Source of the DNA: Saccharomycodes ludwigii
Lineage: Eukaryota; Ascomycota; Saccharomycetes; Saccharomycodales; Saccharomycodaceae
Length of the DNA stretch: 64,000 bases
Direction of reading: 5' to 3'
Assembly (NCBI RefSeq): GCF_020623625.1
Contig: NC_060201.1
Location: forward strand, 496,001-560,000
Shown here in pieces: positions 49,510-60,177 of this stretch (positions are counted from its first letter, which is position 1; each line of letters starts with the position of its first letter). The notes below the pieces were generated by a model. It saw only the letters and a program-made list of their open reading frames with translations. It was not told the DNA's origin and searched no databases. Made by a program: the position numbers and the translations under genes.

Positions 49510-51678
49510 ATGGTTTTAAAATCCACATCAGCTAGTGACATATCAGTATACCAAGTATCAGGTACAAACGTAGCAAGATCACTACCCGATTGGATAGCTA
49601 AAAAAAGAAAAAGAGCCTTAAAAAATGATTTTGAATATCAAAACAGGGTTGATTTAGTTCAAGATTTCGAATTTAGTGAAGCTTCTAATAAAATTAAAGT
49701 TACGCCTGATGGGCAATTTGCTATGGCTACAGGTACGTACAAGCCACAAATCCACGTTTATGACTTCAATAATTTATCGTTAAAATTTGAAAGACATACT
49801 GACGCAGAAAATGTTGATTTTTTAATACTAAGTGATGATTGGACTAAGTCAGTTCATTTGCAAAATGATAGAAGTATTCAGTTCCAAAATAAAGGTGGAC
49901 TACACTATACTACTAGGATTCCCAAATTTGGCAGATGTTTAAGTTATAACAAGAGTAATTGTGATTTGTATATTGGCGCTTCTGGAGATGAATTGTATAG
50001 GTTAAATTTGGAACAAGGTAGATTTTTAAACCCGTTTAAACTGGAAACAGAAGGTGTTAATTGCATTGATATTAATCCAGTGCATGGTTTGATTTCAATA
50101 GGCATGGAGAACAACAAAGTTGTTGAATTTTGGGATCCAAGAAGTAGAAGTAGAGTTTCTAAACTGTTTTTAGAAAATCAGTTAGATAATTCACAATTCC
50201 AAATAACCGCCACTAGTTTTAGAAAAGATGGATTAAATTTTGCATGTGGTACTTCTAATGGATATAGTTATATCTACGATTTACGTGCCAACAATCCAAC
50301 CATGATCAAGGATCAGGGCTATGGTTTTGAAATCAAGAAAATAATTTGGCTAGATGACGTAGATACCAGCAGTGGTGATAATATCTTGACTTGTGACAAG
50401 AGAATTGCTAAGATTTGGAATAGAAATACTGGTAAAGCTTATGCCAGTATGGAACCTAATGTGGATATAAACGATATTGAACATGTCAAGGGTACTGGCA
50501 TGTTTTTCACGGCAAATGAGGGGATACCTATGCACACGTATTATATTCCTAACTTGGGTCCTGCTCCTCGTTGGTGTTCATTTTTGGACTCCATAACAGA
50601 AGAATTAGAAGAAAAACCAAGCGAATCAGTATATAGTAATTATAGATTTATTACTAGGGAAGATGTCACGAAGTTGAATATCGGCCATCTGGTTGGGTCT
50701 AAAGTGTTGAGACCTTATATGCATGGGTTTTTCATCAATACAGAACTATATGATAGGGTGTCCTTGATATCTAATCCAGATTCATTCAAAGACCAAAGAG
50801 AAAGGGAAATTAGAAAGAGAATCGAAAAGGAGAGAGAATCCAGAATTAGGACTGGTGGTGCGATTGAGAAACCTAAAGTCAAAGTCAACAAAAACTTGGT
50901 TGAAAGATTATCTACGAAACGTGGTAGCAAAGCAGTTACTGAAAATGTATTGAAGGATGACCGTTTCAAGGAAATGTTTGAAGATGAAGATTTCCAGGTC
51001 GACGAAGATGATTATGACTACAAACAGTTGAACCCAGTAAAATCTGCCAAAGAAACTGAAGAGGGCGCTAAAAAACGTATTAGAGCATTAACCGCTGCGG
51101 AAGAATCGGATGAAGAAAGAATAGCAGCAAAAGAGGGACGCAGTGGCAATCACAATTACTCCGATATCGAGGAGGATGGATCAGACGAAGAGAAAGAGGA
51201 AAAAGAAGAAAAAGAAAAAGCAGAAACAGAGAAAAAAATGTCTGAGAGGCAAAAATCACAGATTAAAAAGCAATTAGAAAATATGAACCGCAGAAAAAAA
51301 CAGAGAGAAGAAAGTGCCAAGTACTTAATGGAAATGAGACCTGGAACTGATCTTAACCAGGAAGAGCAAAACAAAGCCGAAGTTTCATTTGGTAAACAAG
51401 TTTCTAAATTAAGAAAGGAACAACTGGATAGCGAAAGAAATGACAATAACACTTTATTCCGCAGAAATCATCGTGGTGAGGCAGAATTAACGTTCATACC
51501 TAAAAAACCACAGCCACGGCCTAAACAAAAATCCAAAGATAATGGAGATAATAACAGTGCCAATGATGATGATGATGATGATGATGGCGATGGTGGAGAT
51601 AGAAAAGATAATGGAAGATCTAAACAAAGATGGGAAGGTAGGAGAAGAGCTAGTAAAAACGTTTTCCGTGGCATGTAA
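49510..51678 (+). CDS. ENP2: Enp2, small-subunit processome protein
   Basis: 722 residues (707 in S. cerevisiae; NOL10 in humans). An essential nucleolar WD40 protein for 18S rRNA maturation in the Enp2-Bfr2-Lcp5 group. The N terminus SDISVYQVSGTNVARSLPDW is typical, followed by a beta-propeller (about 50-360: TPDGQFAMATGTYKPQIHVYDF; EFWDPRSRSRVS; CGTSNGYSYIYDLR; IAKIWNRNTGK). A conserved block after it reads LGPAPRWCSFLDSITEELEE. The C-terminal half is charged: an RERE/KKR coiled coil, an acidic DDDDDDDG run from GAT repeats and a basic RKDNGRSKQRWEGRRR tail. Synteny fits YGR145W. Confidence 0.96.
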   Translation: MVLKSTSASDISVYQVSGTNVARSLPDWIAKKRKRALKNDFEYQNRVDLVQDFEFSEASNKIKVTPDGQFAMATGTYKPQIHVYDFNNLSLKFERHTDAENVDFLILSDDWTKSVHLQNDRSIQFQNKGGLHYTTRIPKFGRCLSYNKSNCDLYIGASGDELYRLNLEQGRFLNPFKLETEGVNCIDINPVHGLISIGMENNKVVEFWDPRSRSRVSKLFLENQLDNSQFQITATSFRKDGLNFACGTSNGYSYIYDLRANNPTMIKDQGYGFEIKKIIWLDDVDTSSGDNILTCDKRIAKIWNRNTGKAYASMEPNVDINDIEHVKGTGMFFTANEGIPMHTYYIPNLGPAPRWCSFLDSITEELEEKPSESVYSNYRFITREDVTKLNIGHLVGSKVLRPYMHGFFINTELYDRVSLISNPDSFKDQREREIRKRIEKERESRIRTGGAIEKPKVKVNKNLVERLSTKRGSKAVTENVLKDDRFKEMFEDEDFQVDEDDYDYKQLNPVKSAKETEEGAKKRIRALTAAEESDEERIAAKEGRSGNHNYSDIEEDGSDEEKEEKEEKEKAETEKKMSERQKSQIKKQLENMNRRKKQREESAKYLMEMRPGTDLNQEEQNKAEVSFGKQVSKLRKEQLDSERNDNNTLFRRNHRGEAELTFIPKKPQPRPKQKSKDNGDNNSANDDDDDDDGDGGDRKDNGRSKQRWEGRRRASKNVFRGM

Positions 51679-51996
51679 TAACAGAGATACAATGGGGGTT
51701 TCTAATAAACGTAGTATTTTTTTGATCAGGGTTGTTTATGATATTGTTAATATAAAGGTGTGTATGCACAGTATGCGTTATTCTTTTAATTTTTCTTGCT
51801 AGTAACGACACTGTTATTTTTAAAGCTCCTGCATGTTTTTAACTTCGGTGCTTATATTCCAAATATCAAACTTTTTGATGACAATTTCAGGATTTTTTTG
51901 CTATTTTATACATATGTATGTGTCATACGCGACTGTGGTGAATAAGTACGTAATATCTATAGATGTCACCTGGATAATATATTATATGTATGTATT

Positions 51997-52039
<43 letters not shown>

Positions 52040-52234
52040 CATTGTTTCGATATAAACTAAAGATATGGGAGGGTAAAGCCAGGTTAGGTAACTATAAATA
52101 ATTAAAACAACAGGTTATATACGTATATATATATAAGTGAAAGTACATAAAAGAACAAGAACATGCTTATATAGGCGACTATATATATACATATTGTATC
52201 CAATAGTCTGAAGTTTGACGTATTATACAAATCA
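51679..52234. other. Intergenic spacer with a 36-A run
   Basis: 3' region of ENP2. A nearly pure A-run of about 36 (52001-52036), then (TA)-rich tracts (52122-52135, 52181-52192). No gene. Confidence 0.6.
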
Positions 52235-52320
52235 TGTTACGTCTCCGAGAGGATATATGTCAGGAAAAAAGGTTAGCAAACCAACTTGACACTTTATTAC
52301 TTGTTTTTTCTATATATTTT
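52235..52320 (-). repeat. Ty3-like LTR remnant
   Basis: Starts TGTTACGTCTCCGAGAGGAT and continues GGTTAGCAAACCAACTTGACA-type sequence, matching the first about 80 bp of the 360-bp Ty3-like LTR with moderate divergence. An old fossil about 650 bp upstream of tRNA-Ser. Confidence 0.7.
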
Positions 52321-52797
52321 TGAAAGATCCTACATTTTGCACGAATTGCAAGAAACATTATTTTCCCTCATAATATGCTTTGTTGTAAAGTGGACTTGGA
52401 TAGTAGTAACTTATTTTTATGTGATGACGCCATGTAATAGAGTATCATCGCACACCATAAAAAAACTAAAAAAGTAAAATAAAGTTAATATAAACCACAA
52501 AAGTATATAAACAAAAAAGATAAGTTCATGTTAAGGGGTAATAACTGATTATATAATCTTAGATAAATATATATAAAATACAAACAAGCATTGAAGTAAA
52601 AAAGCACCACAAAAGTTGTCCAACGACATAGGCGTTCGATAGTAAAATTTGTGTCGTAATATGAAATGCACATACAAACGAACGTTACATCTAACATATA
52701 AGAAAAGTCCAGAATAGCAAAGCTACCGTTCCAAAGAAATAACAACTAAAGGACAACAATGAAACACTGGAAAAGGTTAACATAAACATTAGATCTA

Positions 52798-52860
52798 AAT
52801 GTGAAAATAAATCATATATAGAAAGATGATTTATTGTAAAATTAATTATCAAATTATTAT
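52798..52860 (+). repeat. Ty3-like LTR remnant, opposite orientation
   Basis: AATGTGAAAATAAATCATAT and AGATGATTTATT match the reverse complement of the middle of the Ty3-like LTR. A short diverged piece, about 100 bp upstream of tRNA-Ser. Confidence 0.5.
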
Positions 52861-52961
52861 ACGTAAAAATCTAAATAAAACAAGAAATTAATTACCATAA
52901 TCCGAACCCATAATTACTACGACTAGTGATGAGTTATGCTTAAAATTTTTCATTGTTAAAT

Positions 52962-53066
52962 GGCAACTTGGCCGAGTGGTTAAGGCGAAAGATTAGAATT
53001 TTAGTTATAAATTTCCTAAGTATCTTTTGGGCTTTGCCCGCGCAGGTTCGAGTCCTGCAGTTGTCG
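52962..53066 (+). tRNA. tRNA-Ser(AGA) with a 23-nt intron
   Basis: The exons (82 nt) appear the same as S. cerevisiae tRNA-Ser(AGA) as remembered: acceptor GGCAACT/AGTTGTC, long variable arm GGGCTTTGCCC, T arm GCAGG-TTCGAGT-CCTGC, discriminator G. The anticodon AGA is 52995-52997. An insert of 23 nt (52999-53021) sits after position 37, the standard place for tRNA introns; its TTC can pair with the GAA at the anticodon. S. cerevisiae tRNA-Ser(AGA) has no intron, although its Ser(CGA) and Ser(GCT) do. A T-run terminator is at about 53082-53093. Confidence 0.93.
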
Positions 53067-53352
53067 TATACATATATATTTTCTTTTTTTTTTTTACTTC
53101 TTCCCCCTTTTTGCACTTTTTTTTTTTTTTTTTTTAAATTAAACGGATTACTCCTTTTTTGTTTCTAAGTGTTTTTCTATAGAAATCTACTTGGCTTTTA
53201 CAACGAGGACAATGCCCGAATAGCCAACGTCGCTACTAATTTGACTTTAATTGATCATAATAATACTAAAAATAGACATAGAATTTTTAATACCCAATAT
53301 ACAAAAAAGAAAAGGAAATAAACGTCCAATAACTGGCTAACTACTAGATAAT

Positions 53353-55560
53353 ATGGGATTAAAAAAGTTTTTAAAATTGAAACCGCCTGATGAAGATGTT
53401 GTAAGCATTAATAGAGAAAAATTGAATGAATTGGGTGTAGCAATCAAGAATCCGAATAAGAAAAAAAGAGAAAAATTTGCAGCGTATGGTGTTTTTGCTA
53501 GAGATAAAGGGAAAGAAAAGATATATGCTCCACCAGGGTATGAACAATATGCTCTGAAGTTACAGCAGGAAAAAGATGGTGCTTCAACTTCTGCAGAGGG
53601 GGAAGATTTAAATTCATCTCCACTAGATTCTAATGATAAGAGTAATAATAATAGTAGTAGTAGTACTACTACTACTAATAATATTGAAAATACTGGTGGT
53701 AGAAGTGGCAACTCTGCCTCTGATCCTTACATGAAAGCACCAAATAAGAGTGATTTTGATCCATATGCCAATAATAATTATACTAATAATTACAATGAAA
53801 ACAGTGGAGGTAACAGCAGTAATCCGTATGAAAAAATACCCACATCATCTAACAACTTTAACAATAACAATAACAAACCCAAGTATGACAATCGTGGGCG
53901 TGGTGCTGCTGGTTATAATAATTTTACTGATTTTAACAGTGGTGTAAATTCTGAACCAGTAGATCGTTATTATGCAACTGGTGGTCCATCATCTTCTTTA
54001 GGCTCAGGACCATATGATAGTTATGAGAATAATAAAATGACACCACAACCAGTCAATGGTGGTGGCCAAAACGGTAACACTTATCGGAATAATGGAAATC
54101 CGTATGGTGTAAGAGCAGCAAGGAGCACAAATGACTCCAATAATAGTAGTGTTGGTAGAACGACAGGAGCACAACCGAGTCCTGGTGGTAACCCATATTC
54201 TAATATGTCAACTAATGATACTGTGAAAAATGAGAGTAACACTGAACATAACAACACTAGTACTAATACGAGTATGGGGGTTAATCCATACGGAACAATG
54301 AATACATCCAGCGACTATGGAGCAAAAAACACTAATAACGGCATTATTGGTAGCAGCAATGAGTATGGTGTGGAAGACCAAAATAAAACCACATCTACTA
54401 CTACTATTTCTACATCTACTCCTACCGGCACCACCACCACTACCACCACCACCACTGCGAATCCCATTCCTAATGTTGGGAGTACTGGGTACAGTACTTA
54501 TGAAGAAGATTTGAATGCGCCACCTTTATCTGCAATAGCTACGGCACAGAAACAAAGTTCTGCGCAAGTTTTTGATGATTTAAACGCGCCACCTGGCGAT
54601 GGCGAGGAACAAGCAATTAACTATGATCCATCTACGACAGTTGCTTTAGAACAGGACGGCGAATTTCAGAGCAATATTGGCAATGGTGGGGATGATTTGA
54701 ACGGTTCTATCCATGATAGTCAACAATACCAGTCGTATGATCCCAATCAAAATCAAAACCAGGACTATGGTTATGATTACCAAGCTGGCATTAATGATAC
54801 AGGGTACAAGACATTTGAGCAATTGCAAGAGGAAGAAAGACAAAAACAGCAACAACAAGAAGACGAGGAAGTGGATGAGATCAAGCAACAAATTAGATTT
54901 ACCAAACAATCGTCAGTGGCCTCAACTAGAAATACATTGAAAATGGCACAAGAAGCAGAAATGGCTGGGATGAATACCCTAGGTATGCTAGGGCATCAAA
55001 GTGAGCAGTTAAATAATGTAGAAAATAACCTAATGTTAATGAATGTTCAAAATAGAGAAGCCGAAGATAAAGTTAAGGAGTTGAAAAAACTAAATAGAAG
55101 CATATTGGCTGTGCATGTAAGTAATCCATTCACTTCTAAGCGAAGGTTAAGAGAGCAAGAAGATCGTATTAAAACACAGAGAATGCAAGATAAACTGGAA
55201 CAACAACAATTAAATAATGGCCTTTACAACTCCAGTAGAAGAATAGAGGGCGCGTTTGATGAGAATGTTCATTCGATCAACAATGCCAGCGTAAGAGAAC
55301 GATACCAAAGACAAGAAGCTTTGAATCGTTCAAAAAAATACCAATTTGAAAATGATGAAGAAGATGATGAAATGGAATTAGAAATTGACCGTAATTTGGA
55401 TAAAATTGGACAAATTAGTGGCAGATTAAGAAAGTTGGCACTTGCCACCGGTCAGGAAGTTGATGGCCAACAAGAACGTATTAAAAAGATTGAAGAGGAT
55501 ACCGACAATTTGGATATTAACATCCATTTGAATACAACAAGATTAACTAACATTAGATGA
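53353..55560 (+). CDS. SEC9: Sec9, plasma-membrane t-SNARE (SNAP-25 type)
   Basis: 735 residues (651 in S. cerevisiae). Sec9 pairs with Sso1/2 and Snc1/2 for exocytosis. The N terminus MGLKKFLKLKPPDED and the block KKKREKFAAYGVFARDKGKEK match the family. A long Asn/Ser/Thr-rich disordered part follows, with repeated NPY or DPY triplets (DPYMK, NPYEK, NPYGV, NPYSN, NPYGT), a Thr run (about 353-372) and two copies of DLNAPP. Two SNARE helices close the protein: Qb about 515-590 (TKQSSVASTRNTLKMAQEAE) and Qc about 677-735 (IDRNLDKIGQISGRLRKLAL). There is no transmembrane segment, as expected. Confidence 0.95.
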   Translation: MGLKKFLKLKPPDEDVVSINREKLNELGVAIKNPNKKKREKFAAYGVFARDKGKEKIYAPPGYEQYALKLQQEKDGASTSAEGEDLNSSPLDSNDKSNNNSSSSTTTTNNIENTGGRSGNSASDPYMKAPNKSDFDPYANNNYTNNYNENSGGNSSNPYEKIPTSSNNFNNNNNKPKYDNRGRGAAGYNNFTDFNSGVNSEPVDRYYATGGPSSSLGSGPYDSYENNKMTPQPVNGGGQNGNTYRNNGNPYGVRAARSTNDSNNSSVGRTTGAQPSPGGNPYSNMSTNDTVKNESNTEHNNTSTNTSMGVNPYGTMNTSSDYGAKNTNNGIIGSSNEYGVEDQNKTTSTTTISTSTPTGTTTTTTTTTANPIPNVGSTGYSTYEEDLNAPPLSAIATAQKQSSAQVFDDLNAPPGDGEEQAINYDPSTTVALEQDGEFQSNIGNGGDDLNGSIHDSQQYQSYDPNQNQNQDYGYDYQAGINDTGYKTFEQLQEEERQKQQQQEDEEVDEIKQQIRFTKQSSVASTRNTLKMAQEAEMAGMNTLGMLGHQSEQLNNVENNLMLMNVQNREAEDKVKELKKLNRSILAVHVSNPFTSKRRLREQEDRIKTQRMQDKLEQQQLNNGLYNSSRRIEGAFDENVHSINNASVRERYQRQEALNRSKKYQFENDEEDDEMELEIDRNLDKIGQISGRLRKLALATGQEVDGQQERIKKIEEDTDNLDINIHLNTTRLTNIR

Positions 55561-55878
55561 TTTGGGGGAGAATGTCCCGTGTATGTCTATAATATATTTA
55601 TAGGATTACGGATTTTCATTTTACTTTTTGATGACTGAATGAAAATTTAAATGTGGCGATGATCCCCATTTTGCCTCTTCTTTTTGGTATTTAATAGAAG
55701 TTGAATGTTTTCAATAATCAGCTAACGTACACTTTGGAAATAGTTTGCATTTTTTATCTTTTTATTTTTATTTTTTCTTTTTTCTTTTTTTTTTTTTAAA
55801 GAAAAAAAGTCAAATTAATAAATCAATTAAATTATTTACGTGTTTATACTATTTAATTTATTTAGCTATTTATCTATA

Positions 55879-55925
<47 letters not shown>

Positions 55926-56057
55926 AAAAAAGAAAAAAAAAAAGAAAAAAAAAAAGAAATAAATAAAAAAAAAAAAAGGATGCAAGGTTATATATAGATT
56001 TTCTCGTTGTTTCATTACCATCATTATCGCTACATTTCTCGAAGATTTATCAATATT
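55561..56057. other. Gap between convergent SEC9 and ECL1-family genes
   Basis: 497 bp containing an A-run of about 48 (55876-55923) and further A-blocks (55929-55978), plus T-runs (55765-55797). No gene. Confidence 0.6.
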
Positions 56058-56954
56058 TCACTTCAATGTGGAATCTAACCATAATCTATAGTTATCTTCA
56101 GCAATATGATCAGAGGCCAAAAAGTTTGTAGGCTTATTGCTATTATATTTAATATCATCAGGCTTATCATTGCAAGCAGTGTTTAGCTTATGAAGAACAA
56201 CATCTTCATAATGATTGTAATGCGGATGCATGTCGTCATCATAAAGTGACTGTGAGTAATTTCTTGGGAAATAAAACTCTAAAGAGCCATTATGGTTCTT
56301 CGCAGTATTGTTCACATTGCTACTATTTTCAGGTAGTAAAGATAAATATACTGGTGAATTCATGTTCATTGGCGGGCTAAAACTATTATGATGACCATTG
56401 TCAGAACTATCAGAAGACGAAGAACATGAAGATGATACTGATGAGGAAGAAGACGAAGGAGAGGGGGAAGAAGAAGAACAACAACAATAACAATAACGGA
56501 TTTTGTCGTTATTTTCATTTTTACCGTCTGAAACATGGGCATGTTTACGATAATATTCATCTAATACCTTTTCATCTTCGCTATTGAAAATATTTGCATT
56601 ATTGTCTATATTTTTAACCAAGGATAACGATGGAAATATTAAAGATGGTATTTCAAAGGAAGGCTTTTCATAATCAAGGTTTATATTACTGTGTGTATTA
56701 CTAATGGTACTGCAGATGCTAGCATTATGGTATTGATTATCATTATTGGCCTGTTTCATATTATTTATATCACGTAATCTACAATTTTCTGAACAATATA
56801 GGTTATTCACATATTTATTACCATTATTCTGTACTAAATGCGATTGTTCCTGCTTCAGTTTTTTACCACGTATAACGACACCATCACTATTAATTGATGG
56901 GATCAATTGATCACATACAATACAGAAATCGTTAAATGCAGTTATAGAGGCCAT
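56058..56954 (-). CDS. ECL1: ECL1-family protein
   Basis: 298 residues from the ATG at 56954; the upstream open part lacks ATG. The N terminus FNDFCIVCDQLIP with Cys11-x2-Cys14, then LYCSENCR with Cys54-x3-Cys58, is the short zinc-type signature of the fungal Ecl1 family (extender of chronological lifespan). The rest is Asn/Ser-rich, with a Cys-Ser tract (about 155-180) encoded by an AACAAC/GAAGAA repeat. S. cerevisiae Ecl1 has 211 residues, so this copy is longer. In S. cerevisiae YGR146C neighbours ENP2 (YGR145W) and NAT2 (YGR147C), both in this window, which supports the call. Confidence 0.82.
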   Translation of the reverse strand: MASITAFNDFCIVCDQLIPSINSDGVVIRGKKLKQEQSHLVQNNGNKYVNNLYCSENCRLRDINNMKQANNDNQYHNASICSTISNTHSNINLDYEKPSFEIPSLIFPSLSLVKNIDNNANIFNSEDEKVLDEYYRKHAHVSDGKNENNDKIRYCYCCCSSSSPSPSSSSSSVSSSCSSSSDSSDNGHHNSFSPPMNMNSPVYLSLLPENSSNVNNTAKNHNGSLEFYFPRNYSQSLYDDDMHPHYNHYEDVVLHKLNTACNDKPDDIKYNSNKPTNFLASDHIAEDNYRLWLDSTLK

Positions 56955-58335
56955 GTTTGATAAATTTGATTTTTTGGTTTTATATATATATATGTGTGTA
57001 TATTGTAGTTGAACTAAGGCACCTGTAACATACGTGAAGTCGATTGCAGACAAGTGTTCATATGAAAACAAAGAAAAACGGGATGAGTGAGAGGGAAACC
57101 CAGCAAGAAAGGAATGGAATCAAACAAAAAGGAAAAAAAAGAAAAAGGAAAAAAAGAAATTAAAACAAACCAAAGAATTAACTTTGATTTCCCACATATA
57201 TATATATGAAATCAAATCTGTTTTATTCTATTCGATGAGTATTTAGAATTATGACCCTTTTTAAATTTATTTATAAACGCCATGCATACAAAATTCAAAC
57301 TTTTAAAAAAATTGAAAATATGGAATACCGACCAGAAAAGCAGGCACTATTTTTGGTTATAGAAAAAGAGGTAAAAATACAATAGTAAATAACCTCTTAT
57401 TTTTCTTTTCTTTTTTATTTTATTTATAGAAAAAGAAAAATAAAAAGAAAAATAAAAATAAAAATAAAAAGTTCGGGAACAAATGGAAAAAAAATATATA
57501 TCTTTTTTTTGCTTGTTATTTGTTACTAAAATATGCTCTACTAAGAAATAGATGATAGATTTTATGGCTAGAAACCATTTCAGTTATTTTGTGGTGCATT
57601 TTTAACACAACTTGGCTTATTATTGTTGAATGTTGATTAATTATAATATATATACTGTTTCAACACTATCATAGCAAAATACAAACCACCATCCATTACT
57701 TCCTATAACCTAATCATTTAATTTTACTTTCTGTTTTAGATATCATTACCACCATTCTTCTCTTGTAGTTTCTCTTGTAAATTACAATTTTTACACTTTG
57801 AATAAAGGGAAGAAAAATTCTTTTCTTTTTTTTATTTTTATTTTTATTTTTATTTTTAACGTTGCTTGTTATAAACAGTGTGATGTCCTGATGACCGAGC
57901 TTAATTAGGTTATTATGCCTCCCCCCATCCCATCCCCCCTTTTTTTTTAGAATTTTTTTTTGCTTTGAAACAAAATGACTTCAAACAAAACAAAACAAAA
58001 CAGAACAAAACAAAACACATCAAACCAGAAATGTGTTTATAAAACAAAAACGTGTATATTGATCAAAAAAAAAAAAAAAAAAAAAAAAAACAAAAAAAAC
58101 GAGGCTCAGAATTCCTGTTTTACTCTTCTTTCCCTCGATATCTTTTTTCATTCACATACTCTATTTGCATATTTCCTATTCCTATATAACTCTATTTGTA
58201 TAAATTTATACGACTAAAAGTGTTTCTATAATTGAAAAAGAAAGCTGAGGAACAAATTCATCTCAATATTGTAAAATGTATTCCCCTCTTCCCCCTAGAT
58301 CCCACAAATTGTTATATGACAGTCACCATAATCAG
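56955..58335. other. Gene-free region between ECL1-family gene and MIG1-type gene
   Basis: 1381 bp. It is the upstream region of the ECL1-family gene and the 3' side of the MIG1-type gene. Purine-rich blocks (57120-57175), AATAAAA-type units (57437-57470), TTTTTA units (57830-57860), an AAAAC repeat (57985-58020) and an A-run (58063-58090). No gene or RNA recognised. Confidence 0.5.
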
Positions 58336-59080
58336 TTATTGTAATTGATTAGTTGTACCAATGTTATTAGAATTACCACCATCATTATCCATTGGAAATT
58401 CTATATCCAATGTTCTGATAGGAGGTAATAAATTACTTTTACTATTATAATTCAATACAGGACTTTGTAAACCTGAGTTCAACGCCGTACTGTTGTAACT
58501 ATTGCTTACACTGCTAGTAATAAAACTGTTTCTTACGTTATGATCTCTTTGTTCCTTTAGTAATGTTAATTTTTCATTCAACATAATACCAAAGTCATGA
58601 TTGTAAGTGTTATTATGGTTATTGTTAGCTATGATACTATTAATATGTGGAGTTGACGAAATTGAAGATGATATAAACAGGTTTTTTTGTGTCTGCTGCC
58701 TTTGTTGTTCCACATATTCCAAGTTCTGTAGACTGGTTAATGATTTACTTTTCAAATACTGTTGTTCTTCTTCCCTTTGTTGCTGCTCTATGGTATTAAT
58801 AAATGTATTACTATTTCTTCTTCCTGGTGTTCCTGGATTAGACTTTTTTTGGACCCTATAGATGTTATTATTATTATTGGTATTAGTAGTACTATCTAGA
58901 TATTTATATTGAAGATCAATGTTGCTATTGTTATTACTATCACACATGACATGTTCATGCTCATTGGTATTGTTGTTTATTATTAATGGCGTCATTCTTT
59001 GTAAAGTGGACAATGCAGTTAGCTTTAAAAAACTGGATGATCTACTATTATTAAAATTACTACCCATATTATTACTATTT

Positions 59081-59129
<49 letters not shown>

Positions 59130-59685
59130 TATTATTATTATTATTACTGTGGTGAACAGGAGGAAGAATTACATTGTCAACACCCTGTTGTTGTGATAAT
59201 AATGGTTGATAGCCATCGCTTTTCACTTGTCTTGTATCAGCATCATCATTTTCCTCTCCTTCACTCAGTTGAAATAAGGCCTTTCTTGCAGTAAAATTGG
59301 TAGGATTGGTACCAATATTATGTGTATTTTCTGAGATTATTTCATTCCTCCCCTGTGCTACCGTATTTGTATTTTTCTTTGCGTCTTTGCCACCATCAGC
59401 ATCAACGCTTTGTTTTTCTTCTAAATTTTCTGTTGTGGTCTGGTTTATTTGCTTTTTTTTCCTACCCCTTTTACCCTTTGGTTGTGTGTTTGTATGTATT
59501 TTATAATGCCTTGTTAGTTCATCACTCCTACTAAATCTTTTTTTACAGCCAGCAAAACTACAAATATGTGGTTTTTCTCCTGTGTGAGTTCTTGAATGTC
59601 TTGTTAAATGTTCCATTCTTTTAAATGCTTTCGAACATTGCTTACAAACGTGTGGTCGACTTTCATCATCTTTAGGGTAAGCCAT
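58336..59685 (-). CDS. MIG1: Mig1-type C2H2 glucose repressor
   Basis: 449 residues. Two N-terminal C2H2 fingers: Cys14, Cys17, His30, His34 and Cys42, Cys47, His60, His64, with the Mig-type linker HTGEKPH and recognition helix [11 protein letters not shown] basic GKRGRKKK follows. The middle is low-complexity with an Asn run (about 183-206, from ATT/AAT repeats). Near the C terminus [15 protein letters not shown] resembles the C-terminal LPPIRSLPLPFP block of Mig1. In glucose Mig1 enters the nucleus and recruits Cyc8-Tup1 at GC boxes. The first finger reads [10 protein letters not shown] where Mig1 has LEHQTRH, so DNA specificity may differ slightly. HOP2 is its divergent neighbour, near YGL035C-YGL033W order. 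Confidence 0.85.
59083..59152. repeat. (ATT)n trinucleotide tract in the MIG1-type gene
   Basis: About 22 ATT units with two ACT interruptions. It codes an Asn run on the minus strand. Confidence 0.9.
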
Positions 59686-59729
59686 GGGTGCGAGTGTATG
59701 GGTGTTATTTTTATAATATTGTTGTGTGA

Positions 59730-59765
<36 letters not shown>

Positions 59766-60144
59766 GTTGATAAGATTAAAAGCTTTTGTATTTTTTTTTT
59801 TTTTTTTTACGCTTTCTTATGTATTCTTATATAATGCTAGAGATTCGTTATAATTATTATTGCATTATTTATTTATTGATACTGGGAATTAATATTCAAT
59901 TCAACTTAAGTCAATTCGATTCAATTCAATTCGATCTAATTCAATTCGATTTAATTCTTTTTTTTTTTTAATTCTCCTTTTCACAAAAGCAATTCACTTT
60001 TGGTTTTAAAATATTCTTTAAGTATTAAAAATTGAATCTCCGCAATAAATATAATATAATATAATATAATAAAATGTAATATAATAAAATGTATAGTGGA
60101 ATTCCAAAAAAAGCCCACAAAATTGCCTTATTATTCTTATTAGT

Positions 60145-60177
<33 letters not shown>

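Noticed and set aside
51468-51692. Ser/Leu-rich antisense ORF in ENP2
   Set aside because: Shadow of the GAT repeat and basic tail of ENP2.
57870-57905. Possible C/D-box snoRNA near TGATGTCCTGATGACC
   Set aside because: No C-box with flanking terminal stem or matching D-box at proper distance was found.
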